Shown here piece by piece: positions 1 through 13,268 of a DNA stretch of 64,000 nt. The DNA is from Ipomoea triloba (lineage: Eukaryota > Streptophyta > Magnoliopsida > Solanales > Convolvulaceae): positions 21,877,127 to 21,941,126 of the forward strand of contig NC_044925.1 of NCBI RefSeq assembly GCF_003576645.1. The letters run 5' to 3'. The notes below the pieces were generated by a model, which did no database searches, was not told where the DNA came from, and saw only the letters and a program-made list of their open reading frames with translations. Numbering within the stretch: the first letter of the stretch is position 1; every line of letters begins with the position of its first letter. A program made the position numbers and the translations under genes.

Positions 1-892
1 TATGACTTATATAATTATATTATTACTAAAATAAATATGAGAAAATGAGAAATAAATTAATTGTAATTATTATAAAAATAAATTCAACGACCAATGCTTA
101 ACTTAATTATCATAATAATTATTAGGCAATTATTATTAGTCAATTACACTAATATATGTGTAATTATACTTTTATACTTTAAGTATATTCATTTTCCCCA
201 TATTGCATTTAGTTTTATCATCCTCCTCCATATTTGAATGAATTAATTTTGATTATTATAAAAATCTAACAACCCATGTTCAATTAATTTTTTTAAAGTT
301 TAAATAACTTAGAGTTTTCAAAAGGAAAGTATAATTAACTATTAAAGTTTTTAAATAATTTTCAGTCAATTAGTAATATCCTTTTCTTTTCCCGATAAAT
401 GATTTTACTTTTATTAATAGTGTTGATACGTGAGTATACATATTATCAATTTATAGATATTAGTTAATTTCTATTTTACATTTTCTTAACAAATAAGCTT
501 TATTAATTATTTGACCAATAAAATATTTCATTAATTGACTACAAAAGTTTAGGCGGGGAATGAAATAGGAGGATTTTACTTTTATATATAGTATAGAATA
601 TAGATTACGATCTTTTTATATTTTAAATCAATTAGTAATATCATTTTTCTCGGAATAATGGTCAAATAAACCACTGAACTACACACAAAACTGTAATTAG
701 GCCATCGAACTCAAAAAGAATGCAATTGGATTCCTGAACTATATAAACTCATGCAATTAAGTACAAATTGACATGTTTTCAAAAAAAAAAAGGAAGTCCA
801 AATTGACTTGTTTACCTACAATTGTGATGACATAGTGGTTACTAATTTTAAAATAAACTTTTTAAATAATTTTAATTAAAATAATTAAATAA

Positions 893-923
<31 letters not shown>

Positions 924-2565
924 AAAAAAAAACAGACGTCTCCGGCAGTTCTTCTATTTTTTTAATTTTTTTTTATTATTAGTGCCGATTGTTATGTGTA
1001 AATTAATATCAGGCAACCTTATCTAGGAAAAATGAAAAGAATTACGTAGTAATATTTACCTAATTTTCGTTCCATTTTCAATTGATGATGTAGAATATTA
1101 TTATTGAAATATTTCCGTTTCATTTTTAATTTCCGTTCCTTTTTTAATTTATCTTTAATATTGTTTATAATATGCCTTTATTATTTATGATGTAGAATGT
1201 TTTCCTTTTTTAATTAAATTGCAATGATATGACCATTTCTTTTTAAATTTTAGTTAATTATGGATAATTTTTTTATTTACAGTCAATTATTAATATTCAT
1301 TTCCTTTTATATATTTAATCAATTAGTAACATCAGATTCATTTTTAGTCGATTTTTTTTTATTTTCAGTTAATTAGTCAATTAGAATAATAGATCCACTC
1401 GTATTTTTACCTAATTTCTGTTCTATTTTTAATTAATGATGTAGAATATTATTATTGAAATATTTTCATTCTATTTTTAATTTACCTTTACTATTGTTTA
1501 AAATTTAAAATATGCCTTTACTATTCTTATGTTTTTATATATAGTATAGATTAATATTATGCTAATTATGACGTCCATGTATTATGAATAAGTATGGTAA
1601 TTAAGGAGTATATATTATAATTAAAAAATAATGTATATTTTAATTTCGTTTAATTATGGACGTAATATGTGTATGTTTAATTTTCTTTAATTTTATCCGT
1701 AATATATATGTGTATGTTTAATTTTCTTTAATTATGTCCGTAATATGTGTACCATTAATTTCTTTAATTGATTAGATAAAATTACGGCAAGTATAAAAAA
1801 CCGTTTAATAAAAGTATAATGTTTGAACTAATTTCTCAATGACCATAATTATTAAGATTTTATTCCAAAGTAACCATTAGCATAATTTTATATGTGTAAT
1901 AATCTGTGAATTGAAATAATTTACATAATTGTATGGACTAATAATATGTGAATTAGCATAATAATACGTGAATTGAAATAATTATCATAATTTTGTTAAT
2001 CTCCTCTAATTATGGATGTAATATGTGTATTATCAATTTCGTTAACTGATTTGATAAAATTTATATTACGAACAACAATATTAATTCATTAGTTGTCATA
2101 ATTTTTAAGATTTTATTCAAAAGTAATCAAATGAAATGCACAGGTAATTAACATTATCTGAAGTAAAAATATATAAAATTATTGTAAGAATGAAATCTCT
2201 ATGTTTAAATGACCATAATAAATTTAGATGTTAAATATAGTGTAATTACCACGGATTATTTAGATGGTAAATAGTATATGGTAATTACCTATATAGATTA
2301 GCATATTAAACGGATTAACATATGGAACAATGTTATAAAAAAGGAAGGAAGCCTTTTAGATAAAATATATTAGGAATAATATCAATTAAATAAAATATCA
2401 TAGGAATTTCTCAATTCTATATTTATAATTACCTTTATAAACAGATTTAATAGGAAAATTTAGTTACAAACTTATATTAAGAGTTATGGATTATTATTAT
2501 TATTATATTATTATTATTATTATTAGGAAAATTATATTAAGAATTTTAGATTATTATTACTACGG

Positions 2566-2628
<63 letters not shown>

Positions 2629-3705
2629 ATAATAGATTTTAAATCGAGGTTACAAAATTTAATATTATTATTTCATTTATTCAAGTATAGTAATCACCAT
2701 TTTTTAACTAATAAGTGTGAATTAATATTGTGCAATTAATGATAAAGATTAATAGTAATTGGAATCAACAATCAATGATACAATGACCCATGTTTAGCTT
2801 CCAATGCACCATTTTTTATAAAATGAAGAATTGGAATGGTAAAACGAACAATTGGAATGAATAATTGAGGATTTATTCAAGTATAGTAACCACCATTTTT
2901 ACCAAATTACATAAGCATCCGTAAATGTGGAAGATCAAGATTGCAAATTCTACAATATATAGATGAGCATCCGTAGATTGCTAGTTATTTTGCACAGTAC
3001 AACTAAAAAGATGGATAGTTAAATAAGGTATTATCATTCAAAATCTTGTAATACAAAGTTACAATACAATGTTTTTCCATTAGAAATTACCAATCAAAGT
3101 AATGTGATTAAAACATATAATTATAGAAAACATTTGATTGTTCACTACAATCACTCTGAAAATTGTAATTTTACATACATGATACGCCCATGGCAAAATT
3201 GACCTAGCTACTTGAAACCTTATCAGCAAAAATTAAAGCATATTGAGCTGTTAAAATCAAACTAAATCACAGTACTACAAAATACTCTATGGAATGCAGA
3301 CTACACCATAAGGATCTCCAACATGCAGAATGAATCAACTAAAAATTAAATCATACCGCATACCATAACAATTCTACGCGTGTTAAAGTTCGATCTTCGA
3401 CTTCGTAGAATTACAGATTATAGATCTCTAACTAATAGTGAGAGCACGGATATTGGTACGTTATGAGAGAAGAGTCATTTCTCATCATTATATAGTGGAG
3501 GATAAACATAATATGGAAGATTTTTCAAAAGGAAAGTATAATTAATTTTAATTTTATGTAAATATAGATGATTGACATGTAAAAATTTTACTACAATATT
3601 ATATAATTTTTTCATTCTAATATAGTTAATTACATGTCAATTATATAAATATATATAGATATATAGATATAGATTATCATATCACTAATCACCAATCACC
3701 AATTA

Positions 3706-3736
<31 letters not shown>

Positions 3737-4292
3737 TATAACAATATTACCATATCACTAATCACCAATCACCAATTAATTAATTAATATTAGTATATAT
3801 TAATATATTATATATTAATATTAAGAATAATACCATATACCATATTATCAATTATCAATTATCAATTATCAATTATATATCACCAATCACCCATCACCCA
3901 TTAATATTAACAATATTACCATATTATCATTATCATATATTACCATAATAATATTATAGGATGGATAATTAATAAAATAATAAATAAATAAAATAAATGA
4001 TTTTACCAAAATACCCCTAAGTTTTGGGGGGAAAATTTGGGAGGAGGAAATTGTTTTTATATATAGTATAGATTTTGTTTTGATATGTAATTTAATTCAT
4101 TCAATTAAAAGAGTTTACAAGATAGAGAGGGAGAGGAATTACATGTTGAAACAATATGCTTGGATAATAATTAAAATTATATGTTAATTATTTTTATTAA
4201 ATGGTAAAATGATAAAAATTTAAACAGACAACTAATTATGACAGACAAATTAAAGCCAATGATATAATGTGACAATTTTTTTTAAAAGACTA
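1..4292. other. AT-rich intergenic region with repeat remnants
   Basis: I see no credible gene in this stretch. It is strongly AT-rich. It holds an ATT microsatellite (about 2568-2626), TA runs (about 3706-3732) and short direct repeats built on ATCACCAATCACCAAT (3680-3900). Three copies of a terminal-looking motif TATATATAGTATAGA occur near 582, 1537 and 4058. One MULE-like end lies near 646-760 and is listed separately. All open frames here are short and lack domain-like composition. Confidence 0.7.
646..760. repeat. Single terminal arm of a MULE-like/inverted-repeat element
   Basis: The segment begins with a GGTCAAATAAACC-like motif followed by phrases such as CTGTAATTAGGCC and GCAATTGGATTCCTGAAC. 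These closely resemble the terminal arms of the complete elements at 20258-21060 and 32247-33184. No matching opposite arm is visible nearby, so it is probably a decayed or truncated copy. The assignment rests on pattern similarity by eye only. Confidence 0.4.
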
Positions 4293-4612
4293 GGGGTGTG
4301 TTTGGTTGACCGGTTTAACTATCAGGAATGGATATCAAATTCATTGTTATTGTTTGGTTGACATGTTTTTAAAATGCTACTATGAGTTTTGATTACCCCT
4401 TAATTGCAAAACTCATTCCCTAATAAAATAAGGGTTTTATTCCCTTTCTCCTCAGCCGCTTCTCCAACTAACTATTAATAATCATTCATTTTCCACCCTA
4501 CTACCAAACATGCAAAATACTTTCACCAAAACCCATTACCATTACCAAATATTTGATACCATTCCGATTCCGATTCCGATTCCGATTCCCATGTGCAAAC
4601 CAAATGCGCCCT
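4293..4612. mobile_element. PIF/Harbinger-like MITE, partly repeated at 8899-9127
   Basis: The left end reads GGGGTGTGTTTGGTTGAC and the right end reads GTGCAAACCAAATGCGCCC, an imperfect inverted repeat. GTTTGGTT at the terminus is typical of tourist-like elements seen in many plants. Near the right end is a run of five ATTCCG-type hexamers (4560-4590). The interior has no coding potential. The 4.5-kb direct repeat of the window starts inside this element at 4384, so only its right part recurs downstream. Confidence 0.5.
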
Positions 4613-4646
4613 AAATGTAACAATGCCACAATAGTTGAAGATCGAC

Positions 4647-5093
4647 TAGGGGTGGGCACTTCGGGATTCGGTTCGGTTTCAGTTCGGTATGAAAGGCTTC
4701 GGTTTCGGTTCGGTTTAGGATGTTCAATTTTCAACATTTACTAATTTTCTAAACAATACATATTCGCATAATCCAAAGTCTAAAATATAAATATTACATA
4801 AAAACAAAACAATTCAAACACAAAATTAACATAGCAATCCAAATTGTAAAGTAATATCTTGTTCATCCATCATCCCCTCATCATGGATCAATATTAATTA
4901 TTATTATTATTTATTATATATATTTAAAAAAACCGAATATTTTCGGATCGGTTCGGTAAAAAAACGAACTGAACCGAACTGTTCAGTTTCTCTATATTAA
5001 GTACCGCTTGGTTCTTTCGATTTATACCGAACCGAACCACTTCGGTTCGGTTTGGTTCGGATCGGTTTTACCAAATCGAAGTGCCCACCCCTA
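4647..5093. mobile_element. hAT-like MITE (copy 1; same element at 9162-9608)
   Basis: A 447-bp non-coding element opens with TAGGGGTGGGCACTTCG and closes with its reverse complement CGAAGTGCCCACCCCTA. Many TTCGGTTCGGTT-type subterminal repeats in both orientations could fold into a long hairpin. The flanks carry TTGAAGA at 4635-4641 and again at 5094-5100, compatible with a 7-8 bp hAT-type target duplication, although five bases (TCGAC) separate the left copy from the TIR. No transposase is encoded, so it would need a hAT enzyme in trans. Confidence 0.65.
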
Positions 5094-6648
5094 TTGAAGA
5101 CTATAAGGCGTTTGGTAATATGAAATTACAATTGCATTCCCACCTTATTCTTTTTTCTCACATATAATTACAATTCATTTCTCCAGTAATTCCCTTCTTC
5201 CAACATTAAAGTGGAATTACTCTTTCGCATGATGAATTTTGGGAGTTTCACATGAAGGTATACCCACATATTCACCATTAAGAAAGAAAACCTGTCAATA
5301 TCTAAATATATAAGATAATTGTATCCAAATATTCGTAGGAATAAAGTTGAAATAATAGAGTCACAGAGAGCCTATCAAATAGAAATATTATTTTTTAAAG
5401 ATATTATTTAGGGAAAGATGTCAAGATCAAGTGCTTACTATTGCGCGCACCTAAAGTTATAGCTACTTAGCTAGTAGCAAATGTATAGTACATCCTTATT
5501 TTAGTAGTAGATGTTGGACTCAACTCGTTAAATTTTCGTCCGACAAAAGAGGTGATATTATAAATAGATGTATACTAAATTATAATGTGATGATGTGAAT
5601 AAAAAAATATCTTCTAATAATTATGGATGCATTTATTTTTATTTTGCGCGAGCATGACAAAAACTGTAGAATATAATGAGAAGGTAGGTACAAATGTAGT
5701 GAAACACTGAAACAGAATCTCTGTAAAAGAGATATTTTCTTTGGGTGCAAAAAGCCATGCTCATTCCCATTCATAATAATGCCACTCCACTCTTATCATG
5801 TTTTAATGATGCAGAGTTGAAATCTTTCCAGAAGTTCCAATATTCCAAGTAAAAGTAATAATAATCTCAAAACACAACTAACACATAAACGCATTATCAT
5901 TTATAAAATGAGTTGAGATAATACGAAAGTACGCGTTGGATATCAACTCTAATTTAGATATGCTCTGAGTCTCTGAGTGAATTTCACATCGATCCGAGAC
6001 AAAATATCAAAAGAAAGTAAACCAGTCAATGGAAAGTTGTAATTAAATATCACTGAAATTGCATTACTTGCAAGTTAGAGAGAAAAACAGTTACAATAGC
6101 ATATCTTAAGAAAAATCAAACTAGAATTGAAACCTTGTGGTATCAAGCCAATTATTGACTAATTTGGCTGTGTTAGGCTGTCTACAATTTAACTAGTTAT
6201 TATCTAATACTATACAATCATTGGTACGAAATATCAAATATAAGACACTATATATAAAGCAAAGATGGTAAACAGTAATTCCTCTTAAATAATACTCCGT
6301 ATCAGAAAACAAATATGTTAACATGCATGTATATATCTATGTAATGTAAGGCAAGTTGATCAACACAATATATACATGCATGCATGCATGCTGCATGGAG
6401 AATGGAGATCAGACATTATATTATTATATATAATAATACATACAATTCTCAACCTTTGCTGATATCTTGGCTTATTCACTTTTCTTCACTTAACAAGTTA
6501 ATTAAAATCTGTCCAGAAATATATATATTTAAATAAACACCACTCATGACTCCAAATCACTCCTCTCAAATAAACATTATATTAATTGAATTCCCGGAAT
6601 TAAAAGGAAAAAAAATAAAAGAAAAGAAGTTAATAGTCAATCAAATCA

Positions 6649-7375
6649 TCATAAAGATGGAGGAAAAGAAGATAGCATGGCAGCCATGGGTGATGTGGTT
6701 GGGACCCCTACCCCAATAAGTTCTTCTTCTTCCCCACCAAGATTCCCTTCTGTAACCTCATCCCACAACAGATAATTGCTGCCTGGACATTGTTGTTGTT
6801 GCTGACGTTGTTGCTGTTGTTGTGTCGTGTCCACGCCCCATTCACTCGCGTGATTGTCACGCGCCGCGTCAAACAGGCTACAAGGTGGTGGCACATCCAA
6901 CGGCCCCAAATCATCCATCAATGGCGGCAATAAATAACCCGAACCCATACCCGATCCAAACGACGTCGTACTCTGAATCTGTTGCTGCCAGAACTCATTG
7001 GAATCTTGGAACAGCGGGTCGACCCGGTTGGCGCTGCAGTCTCCCTGACCCGCTTGGAACAGCGGGTCGAAAGTGGAAAATGGGGCGATGGTAGTAATAA
7101 TATTAGGGGTGGAAAATAGGGTTTCTTGGAATTGCAAGGGCTTCGTCGCCAAATCTTGAGTGAAGAACCTTTGGTCATTTGCAGGATTATTGTTGAAGGG
7201 GAACTGAATTTGTTGATGGGTTCCATTGCTATTAGTACCAATTATTGTTGTAGTTGTCTGATGATGATGAGATGTTGATTGAGGTTTCTTTAGCTTCTTT
7301 TTAATCCAAGAATTCCAATAGTTCTTTATCTCATTGTCTGTCCTCCCTGGCAAGTGACTCGCTATATGTGCCCAT
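6649..7375 (-). pseudogene. Orphan copy of MYB103-like exon 3
   Basis: This is an exact copy of the last exon of the MYB gene at 11164-13887, with the same splice acceptor (GCAG before 7375) and the same stop codon. It encodes the end of the R3 repeat and the whole C-terminal region, but no exon 1 or 2 lies immediately upstream on the minus strand. What lies upstream is the start of the second copy of the 4.5-kb repeat. If the repeat is an assembly artefact, this exon does not exist as a separate entity. If it is real, it would be an alternative terminal exon or a 5'-truncated pseudogene. Confidence 0.85.
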
Positions 7376-7479
7376 CTGCAATTTTCACATGTATGCATAA
7401 ACTAGTTCATACAAAATATTGCAAATTTGAGCAATAATATCATCACTTATATATATATATATATATATATTAAGCTTGC

Positions 7480-7605
7480 TAAAGACCTTGTGGTCAAGCG
7501 GCACCCGGTGTACACCCTCATGTGGAAGGGAGTGGATTCGAGCCACAGTGGAGACATCTGTTGACTCTTTGTGCTTACATTGTAATAGAATCAGTAGTAA
7601 AATAT
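7480..7605 (+). mobile_element. tRNA-derived SINE-like element (copy 1)
   Basis: An internal Pol III promoter is visible: a box A-like TGGTCAAGCGGC at 7491-7502 and a box B-like GGATTCGAGCC at 7534-7544, spaced as in tRNA-derived SINEs. The 3' part contains ACATTGTAATAGAATCAGTAGT, which recurs in similar form in other SINE-like copies near 49150 and (minus strand) 57950. The sequence does not fold into a plausible intact tRNA, so a functional tRNA gene is unlikely. Confidence 0.6.
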
Positions 7606-8713
7606 TAATCAGATAAGAAGAAATTCATGACGAGTATCATGACTTTAACTCGGGTATGAGAGTAGATTTGGTCCACAAAATGTTTAATAATCATAAGCTA
7701 AGAGTATATAACTGGATGTGATATTCTTAGGATGTTTGCAATGAAATTCTATTCCACAAAACAATGACAGTGCCTCCTTAACACCCTACAAAATGTAGGT
7801 TGATGTGGTCTACTCTATCAGCAACTAATTTGATAGCTAGCAAAAGCTTTTATATATATGTAAATGTAAATACAATGCTTTGGCTGAAAATCATCTATGT
7901 ATGAAGTAATCGTTGATTATATTCTTTGCTTAATTAGAAGCTTAATTTTAAAGTGTAAATAATTATATTCCATAAAAACGTGAAGGAAAACCTAATAATT
8001 AATCATTACATTATTAACAAGGAAAGTCCTTTGCTTCAATTAAGTTTGGCTTCAATTCAAAGCAAGCCTTATTAGCACCCTACACTAGCTCCACTTGGAC
8101 CACTCCTTTGTAGCATCATTATCATTGTATACCTTTTTGGGATGTGAATGTTTTGCTCGTGCTCAAATCTACATTTCCAAATTAAACTAACTTCTAACAT
8201 ATTTTATATAGTATATTTTATTTCTTTTTTTGAGTAACGACAAAAATTTACCGTCATTATTTGAAAGTATGTATCAGGTAAATTTCACTTCAGTGTAATA
8301 ACTTGCATACTATATAGGAGAGGTAAACCGCAACATATATTTTATTTCTTGTGTTTATGTTTGGATGAGTTAGGTTGCAGACTAGCAGGAGATTCAATGT
8401 TTCATTCTTGCCAAGCGAAATTATACAAATTTCAAATATATATATATATATAGACTCGTGTAAATAACTATCATTATTTTTATTTGCAAAAGTACCTCCG
8501 TACCTTTTTAATTAAGGGTATGAAATAAACTTGATACTACATTTTTTATATTGAAGAATTTCCTTCTACGTTGTTATATACAATGGTATCTTATATATGA
8601 CACATTAACTGTTCGATAACGGAAACAAAATTCACATATAATCTAAAACATAACTGTCTTTTTAAGACTTTTATAACCAAAGGATATAAGATGTGTATAT
8701 TAATTGGAGAATG

Positions 8714-8753
<40 letters not shown>

Positions 8754-8897
8754 TAATTAAAAAAAAAAAACAGGAGAATTAAAAAAAAAAAAAACTGAAA
8801 ATAGGAGAATTAAAGTGAATGCAGTCATAAGCTTGTAGTCTAAAGTTTCAAACTCAATACATTTTTACAAAAAAAAAAAAAAAAAAAAAAAAAAAAA

Positions 8898-8898
8898 N
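8898..8898. other. Single-N scaffold join
   Basis: One N separates a poly-A run from the start of the second copy of the 4.5-kb repeat. A one-base gap is a marker of an unresolved contig join rather than a measured gap. Confidence 0.9.
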
Positions 8899-9161
8899 GA
8901 GTTTTGATTACCCCTTAATTGCAAAACTCATTCCCTAATAAAATAAGGGTTTTATTCCCTTTCTCCTCAGCCGCTTCTCCAACTAACTATTAATAATCAT
9001 TCATTTTCCACCCTACTACCAAACATGCAAAATACTTTCACCAAAACCCATTACCATTACCAAATATTTGATACCATTCCGATTCCGATTCCGATTCCGA
9101 TTCCCATGTGCAAACCAAATGCGCCCTAAATGTAACAATGCCACAATAGTTGAAGATCGAC

Positions 9162-9608
9162 TAGGGGTGGGCACTTCGGGATTCGGTTCGGTTTCAGTTC
9201 GGTATGAAAGGCTTCGGTTTCGGTTCGGTTTAGGATGTTCAATTTTCAACATTTACTAATTTTCTAAACAATACATATTCGCATAATCCAAAGTCTAAAA
9301 TATAAATATTACATAAAAACAAAACAATTCAAACACAAAATTAACATAGCAATCCAAATTGTAAAGTAATATCTTGTTCATCCATCATCCCCTCATCATG
9401 GATCAATATTAATTATTATTATTATTTATTATATATATTTAAAAAAACCGAATATTTTCGGATCGGTTCGGTAAAAAAACGAACTGAACCGAACTGTTCA
9501 GTTTCTCTATATTAAGTACCGCTTGGTTCTTTCGATTTATACCGAACCGAACCACTTCGGTTCGGTTTGGTTCGGATCGGTTTTACCAAATCGAAGTGCC
9601 CACCCCTA
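9162..9608. mobile_element. hAT-like MITE (copy 2)
   Basis: This is the identical counterpart of the element at 4647-5093, present because the whole 4.5-kb segment is repeated. It is not an independent insertion. Confidence 0.65.
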
Positions 9609-11163
9609 TTGAAGACTATAAGGCGTTTGGTAATATGAAATTACAATTGCATTCCCACCTTATTCTTTTTTCTCACATATAATTACAATTCATTTCTCCA
9701 GTAATTCCCTTCTTCCAACATTAAAGTGGAATTACTCTTTCGCATGATGAATTTTGGGAGTTTCACATGAAGGTATACCCACATATTCACCATTAAGAAA
9801 GAAAACCTGTCAATATCTAAATATATAAGATAATTGTATCCAAATATTCGTAGGAATAAAGTTGAAATAATAGAGTCACAGAGAGCCTATCAAATAGAAA
9901 TATTATTTTTTAAAGATATTATTTAGGGAAAGATGTCAAGATCAAGTGCTTACTATTGCGCGCACCTAAAGTTATAGCTACTTAGCTAGTAGCAAATGTA
10001 TAGTACATCCTTATTTTAGTAGTAGATGTTGGACTCAACTCGTTAAATTTTCGTCCGACAAAAGAGGTGATATTATAAATAGATGTATACTAAATTATAA
10101 TGTGATGATGTGAATAAAAAAATATCTTCTAATAATTATGGATGCATTTATTTTTATTTTGCGCGAGCATGACAAAAACTGTAGAATATAATGAGAAGGT
10201 AGGTACAAATGTAGTGAAACACTGAAACAGAATCTCTGTAAAAGAGATATTTTCTTTGGGTGCAAAAAGCCATGCTCATTCCCATTCATAATAATGCCAC
10301 TCCACTCTTATCATGTTTTAATGATGCAGAGTTGAAATCTTTCCAGAAGTTCCAATATTCCAAGTAAAAGTAATAATAATCTCAAAACACAACTAACACA
10401 TAAACGCATTATCATTTATAAAATGAGTTGAGATAATACGAAAGTACGCGTTGGATATCAACTCTAATTTAGATATGCTCTGAGTCTCTGAGTGAATTTC
10501 ACATCGATCCGAGACAAAATATCAAAAGAAAGTAAACCAGTCAATGGAAAGTTGTAATTAAATATCACTGAAATTGCATTACTTGCAAGTTAGAGAGAAA
10601 AACAGTTACAATAGCATATCTTAAGAAAAATCAAACTAGAATTGAAACCTTGTGGTATCAAGCCAATTATTGACTAATTTGGCTGTGTTAGGCTGTCTAC
10701 AATTTAACTAGTTATTATCTAATACTATACAATCATTGGTACGAAATATCAAATATAAGACACTATATATAAAGCAAAGATGGTAAACAGTAATTCCTCT
10801 TAAATAATACTCCGTATCAGAAAACAAATATGTTAACATGCATGTATATATCTATGTAATGTAAGGCAAGTTGATCAACACAATATATACATGCATGCAT
10901 GCATGCTGCATGGAGAATGGAGATCAGACATTATATTATTATATATAATAATACATACAATTCTCAACCTTTGCTGATATCTTGGCTTATTCACTTTTCT
11001 TCACTTAACAAGTTAATTAAAATCTGTCCAGAAATATATATATTTAAATAAACACCACTCATGACTCCAAATCACTCCTCTCAAATAAACATTATATTAA
11101 TTGAATTCCCGGAATTAAAAGGAAAAAAAATAAAAGAAAAGAAGTTAATAGTCAATCAAATCA

Positions 11164-13228
11164 TCATAAAGATGGAGGAAAAGAAGATAGCATGGCAGCC
11201 ATGGGTGATGTGGTTGGGACCCCTACCCCAATAAGTTCTTCTTCTTCCCCACCAAGATTCCCTTCTGTAACCTCATCCCACAACAGATAATTGCTGCCTG
11301 GACATTGTTGTTGTTGCTGACGTTGTTGCTGTTGTTGTGTCGTGTCCACGCCCCATTCACTCGCGTGATTGTCACGCGCCGCGTCAAACAGGCTACAAGG
11401 TGGTGGCACATCCAACGGCCCCAAATCATCCATCAATGGCGGCAATAAATAACCCGAACCCATACCCGATCCAAACGACGTCGTACTCTGAATCTGTTGC
11501 TGCCAGAACTCATTGGAATCTTGGAACAGCGGGTCGACCCGGTTGGCGCTGCAGTCTCCCTGACCCGCTTGGAACAGCGGGTCGAAAGTGGAAAATGGGG
11601 CGATGGTAGTAATAATATTAGGGGTGGAAAATAGGGTTTCTTGGAATTGCAAGGGCTTCGTCGCCAAATCTTGAGTGAAGAACCTTTGGTCATTTGCAGG
11701 ATTATTGTTGAAGGGGAACTGAATTTGTTGATGGGTTCCATTGCTATTAGTACCAATTATTGTTGTAGTTGTCTGATGATGATGAGATGTTGATTGAGGT
11801 TTCTTTAGCTTCTTTTTAATCCAAGAATTCCAATAGTTCTTTATCTCATTGTCTGTCCTCCCTGGCAAGTGACTCGCTATATGTGCCCATCTGCAATTTT
11901 CACATGTATGCATAAACTAGTTCATACAAAATATTGCAAATTTGAGCAATAATATCATCACTTATATATATATATATATATATATTAAGCTTGCTAAAGA
12001 CCTTGTGGTCAAGCGGCACCCGGTGTACACCCTCATGTGGAAGGGAGTGGATTCGAGCCACAGTGGAGACATCTGTTGACTCTTTGTGCTTACATTGTAA
12101 TAGAATCAGTAGTAAAATATTAATCAGATAAGAAGAAATTCATGACGAGTATCATGACTTTAACTCGGGTATGAGAGTAGATTTGGTCCACAAAATGTTT
12201 AATAATCATAAGCTAAGAGTATATAACTGGATGTGATATTCTTAGGATGTTTGCAATGAAATTCTATTCCACAAAACAATGACAGTGCCTCCTTAACACC
12301 CTACAAAATGTAGGTTGATGTGGTCTACTCTATCAGCAACTAATTTGATAGCTAGCAAAAGCTTTTATATATATGTAAATGTAAATACAATGCTTTGGCT
12401 GAAAATCATCTATGTATGAAGTAATCGTTGATTATATTCTTTGCTTAATTAGAAGCTTAATTTTAAAGTGTAAATAATTATATTCCATAAAAACGTGAAG
12501 GAAAACCTAATAATTAATCATTACATTATTAACAAGGAAAGTCCTTTGCTTCAATTAAGTTTGGCTTCAATTCAAAGCAAGCCTTATTAGCACCCTACAC
12601 TAGCTCCACTTGGACCACTCCTTTGTAGCATCATTATCATTGTATACCTTTTTGGGATGTGAATGTTTTGCTCGTGCTCAAATCTACATTTCCAAATTAA
12701 ACTAACTTCTAACATATTTTATATAGTATATTTTATTTCTTTTTTTGAGTAACGACAAAAATTTACCGTCATTATTTGAAAGTATGTATCAGGTAAATTT
12801 CACTTCAGTGTAATAACTTGCATACTATATAGGAGAGGTAAACCGCAACATATATTTTATTTCTTGTGTTTATGTTTGGATGAGTTAGGTTGCAGACTAG
12901 CAGGAGATTCAATGTTTCATTCTTGCCAAGCGAAATTATACAAATTTCAAATATATATATATATATAGACTCGTGTAAATAACTATCATTATTTTTATTT
13001 GCAAAAGTACCTCCGTACCTTTTTAATTAAGGGTATGAAATAAACTTGATACTACATTTTTTATATTGAAGAATTTCCTTCTACGTTGTTATATACAATG
13101 GTATCTTATATATGACACATTAACTGTTCGATAACGGAAACAAAATTCACATATAATCTAAAACATAACTGTCTTTTTAAGACTTTTATAACCAAAGGAT
13201 ATAAGATGTGTATATTAATTGGAGAATG

Positions 13229-13268
<40 letters not shown>

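Larger units (their letters stand above)
4384..8897. repeat. 4.5-kb perfect direct repeat, copy 1
   Basis: The segment 4384-8869 is repeated at a constant offset of 4515 bases as 8899-13384. Every landmark compared is the same in both copies, including a T27-A13 homopolymer junction (8714-8753 versus 13229-13268), the SINE, the hAT-like MITE and the MYB exon. Copy 1 ends in a run of 29 A followed by a single N at 8898, and copy 2 then starts abruptly. Two overlapping contig ends that were joined with a one-base gap instead of being merged would look exactly like this. A very recent true tandem duplication is the alternative. Confidence 0.95.

Noticed and set aside
2568..2626. Regularly spaced repeats resembling a CRISPR array (here and at other microsatellites)
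   Set aside because: They are simple ATT, TA or CT repeats without unique spacers, and the genome is a plant's.
4501..4744. Opposed frames of 63 and 78 codons, repeated at 9016-9259
   Set aside because: They lie across a MITE end with an ATTCCG hexamer repeat and the start of the hAT-like MITE. The Arg-Asn and Phe-Arg runs come from the repeat.
6708..7241. Additional frames within the MYB exon (both strands, repeated 4515 bases later)
   Set aside because: They are shadows of the real exon 3 frame, which is fixed by splice sites and continuity with the R3 repeat.
7491..7544. Possible tRNA gene
   Set aside because: Box A and box B are present but no acceptor stem or full cloverleaf is formed, and related copies show SINE features.
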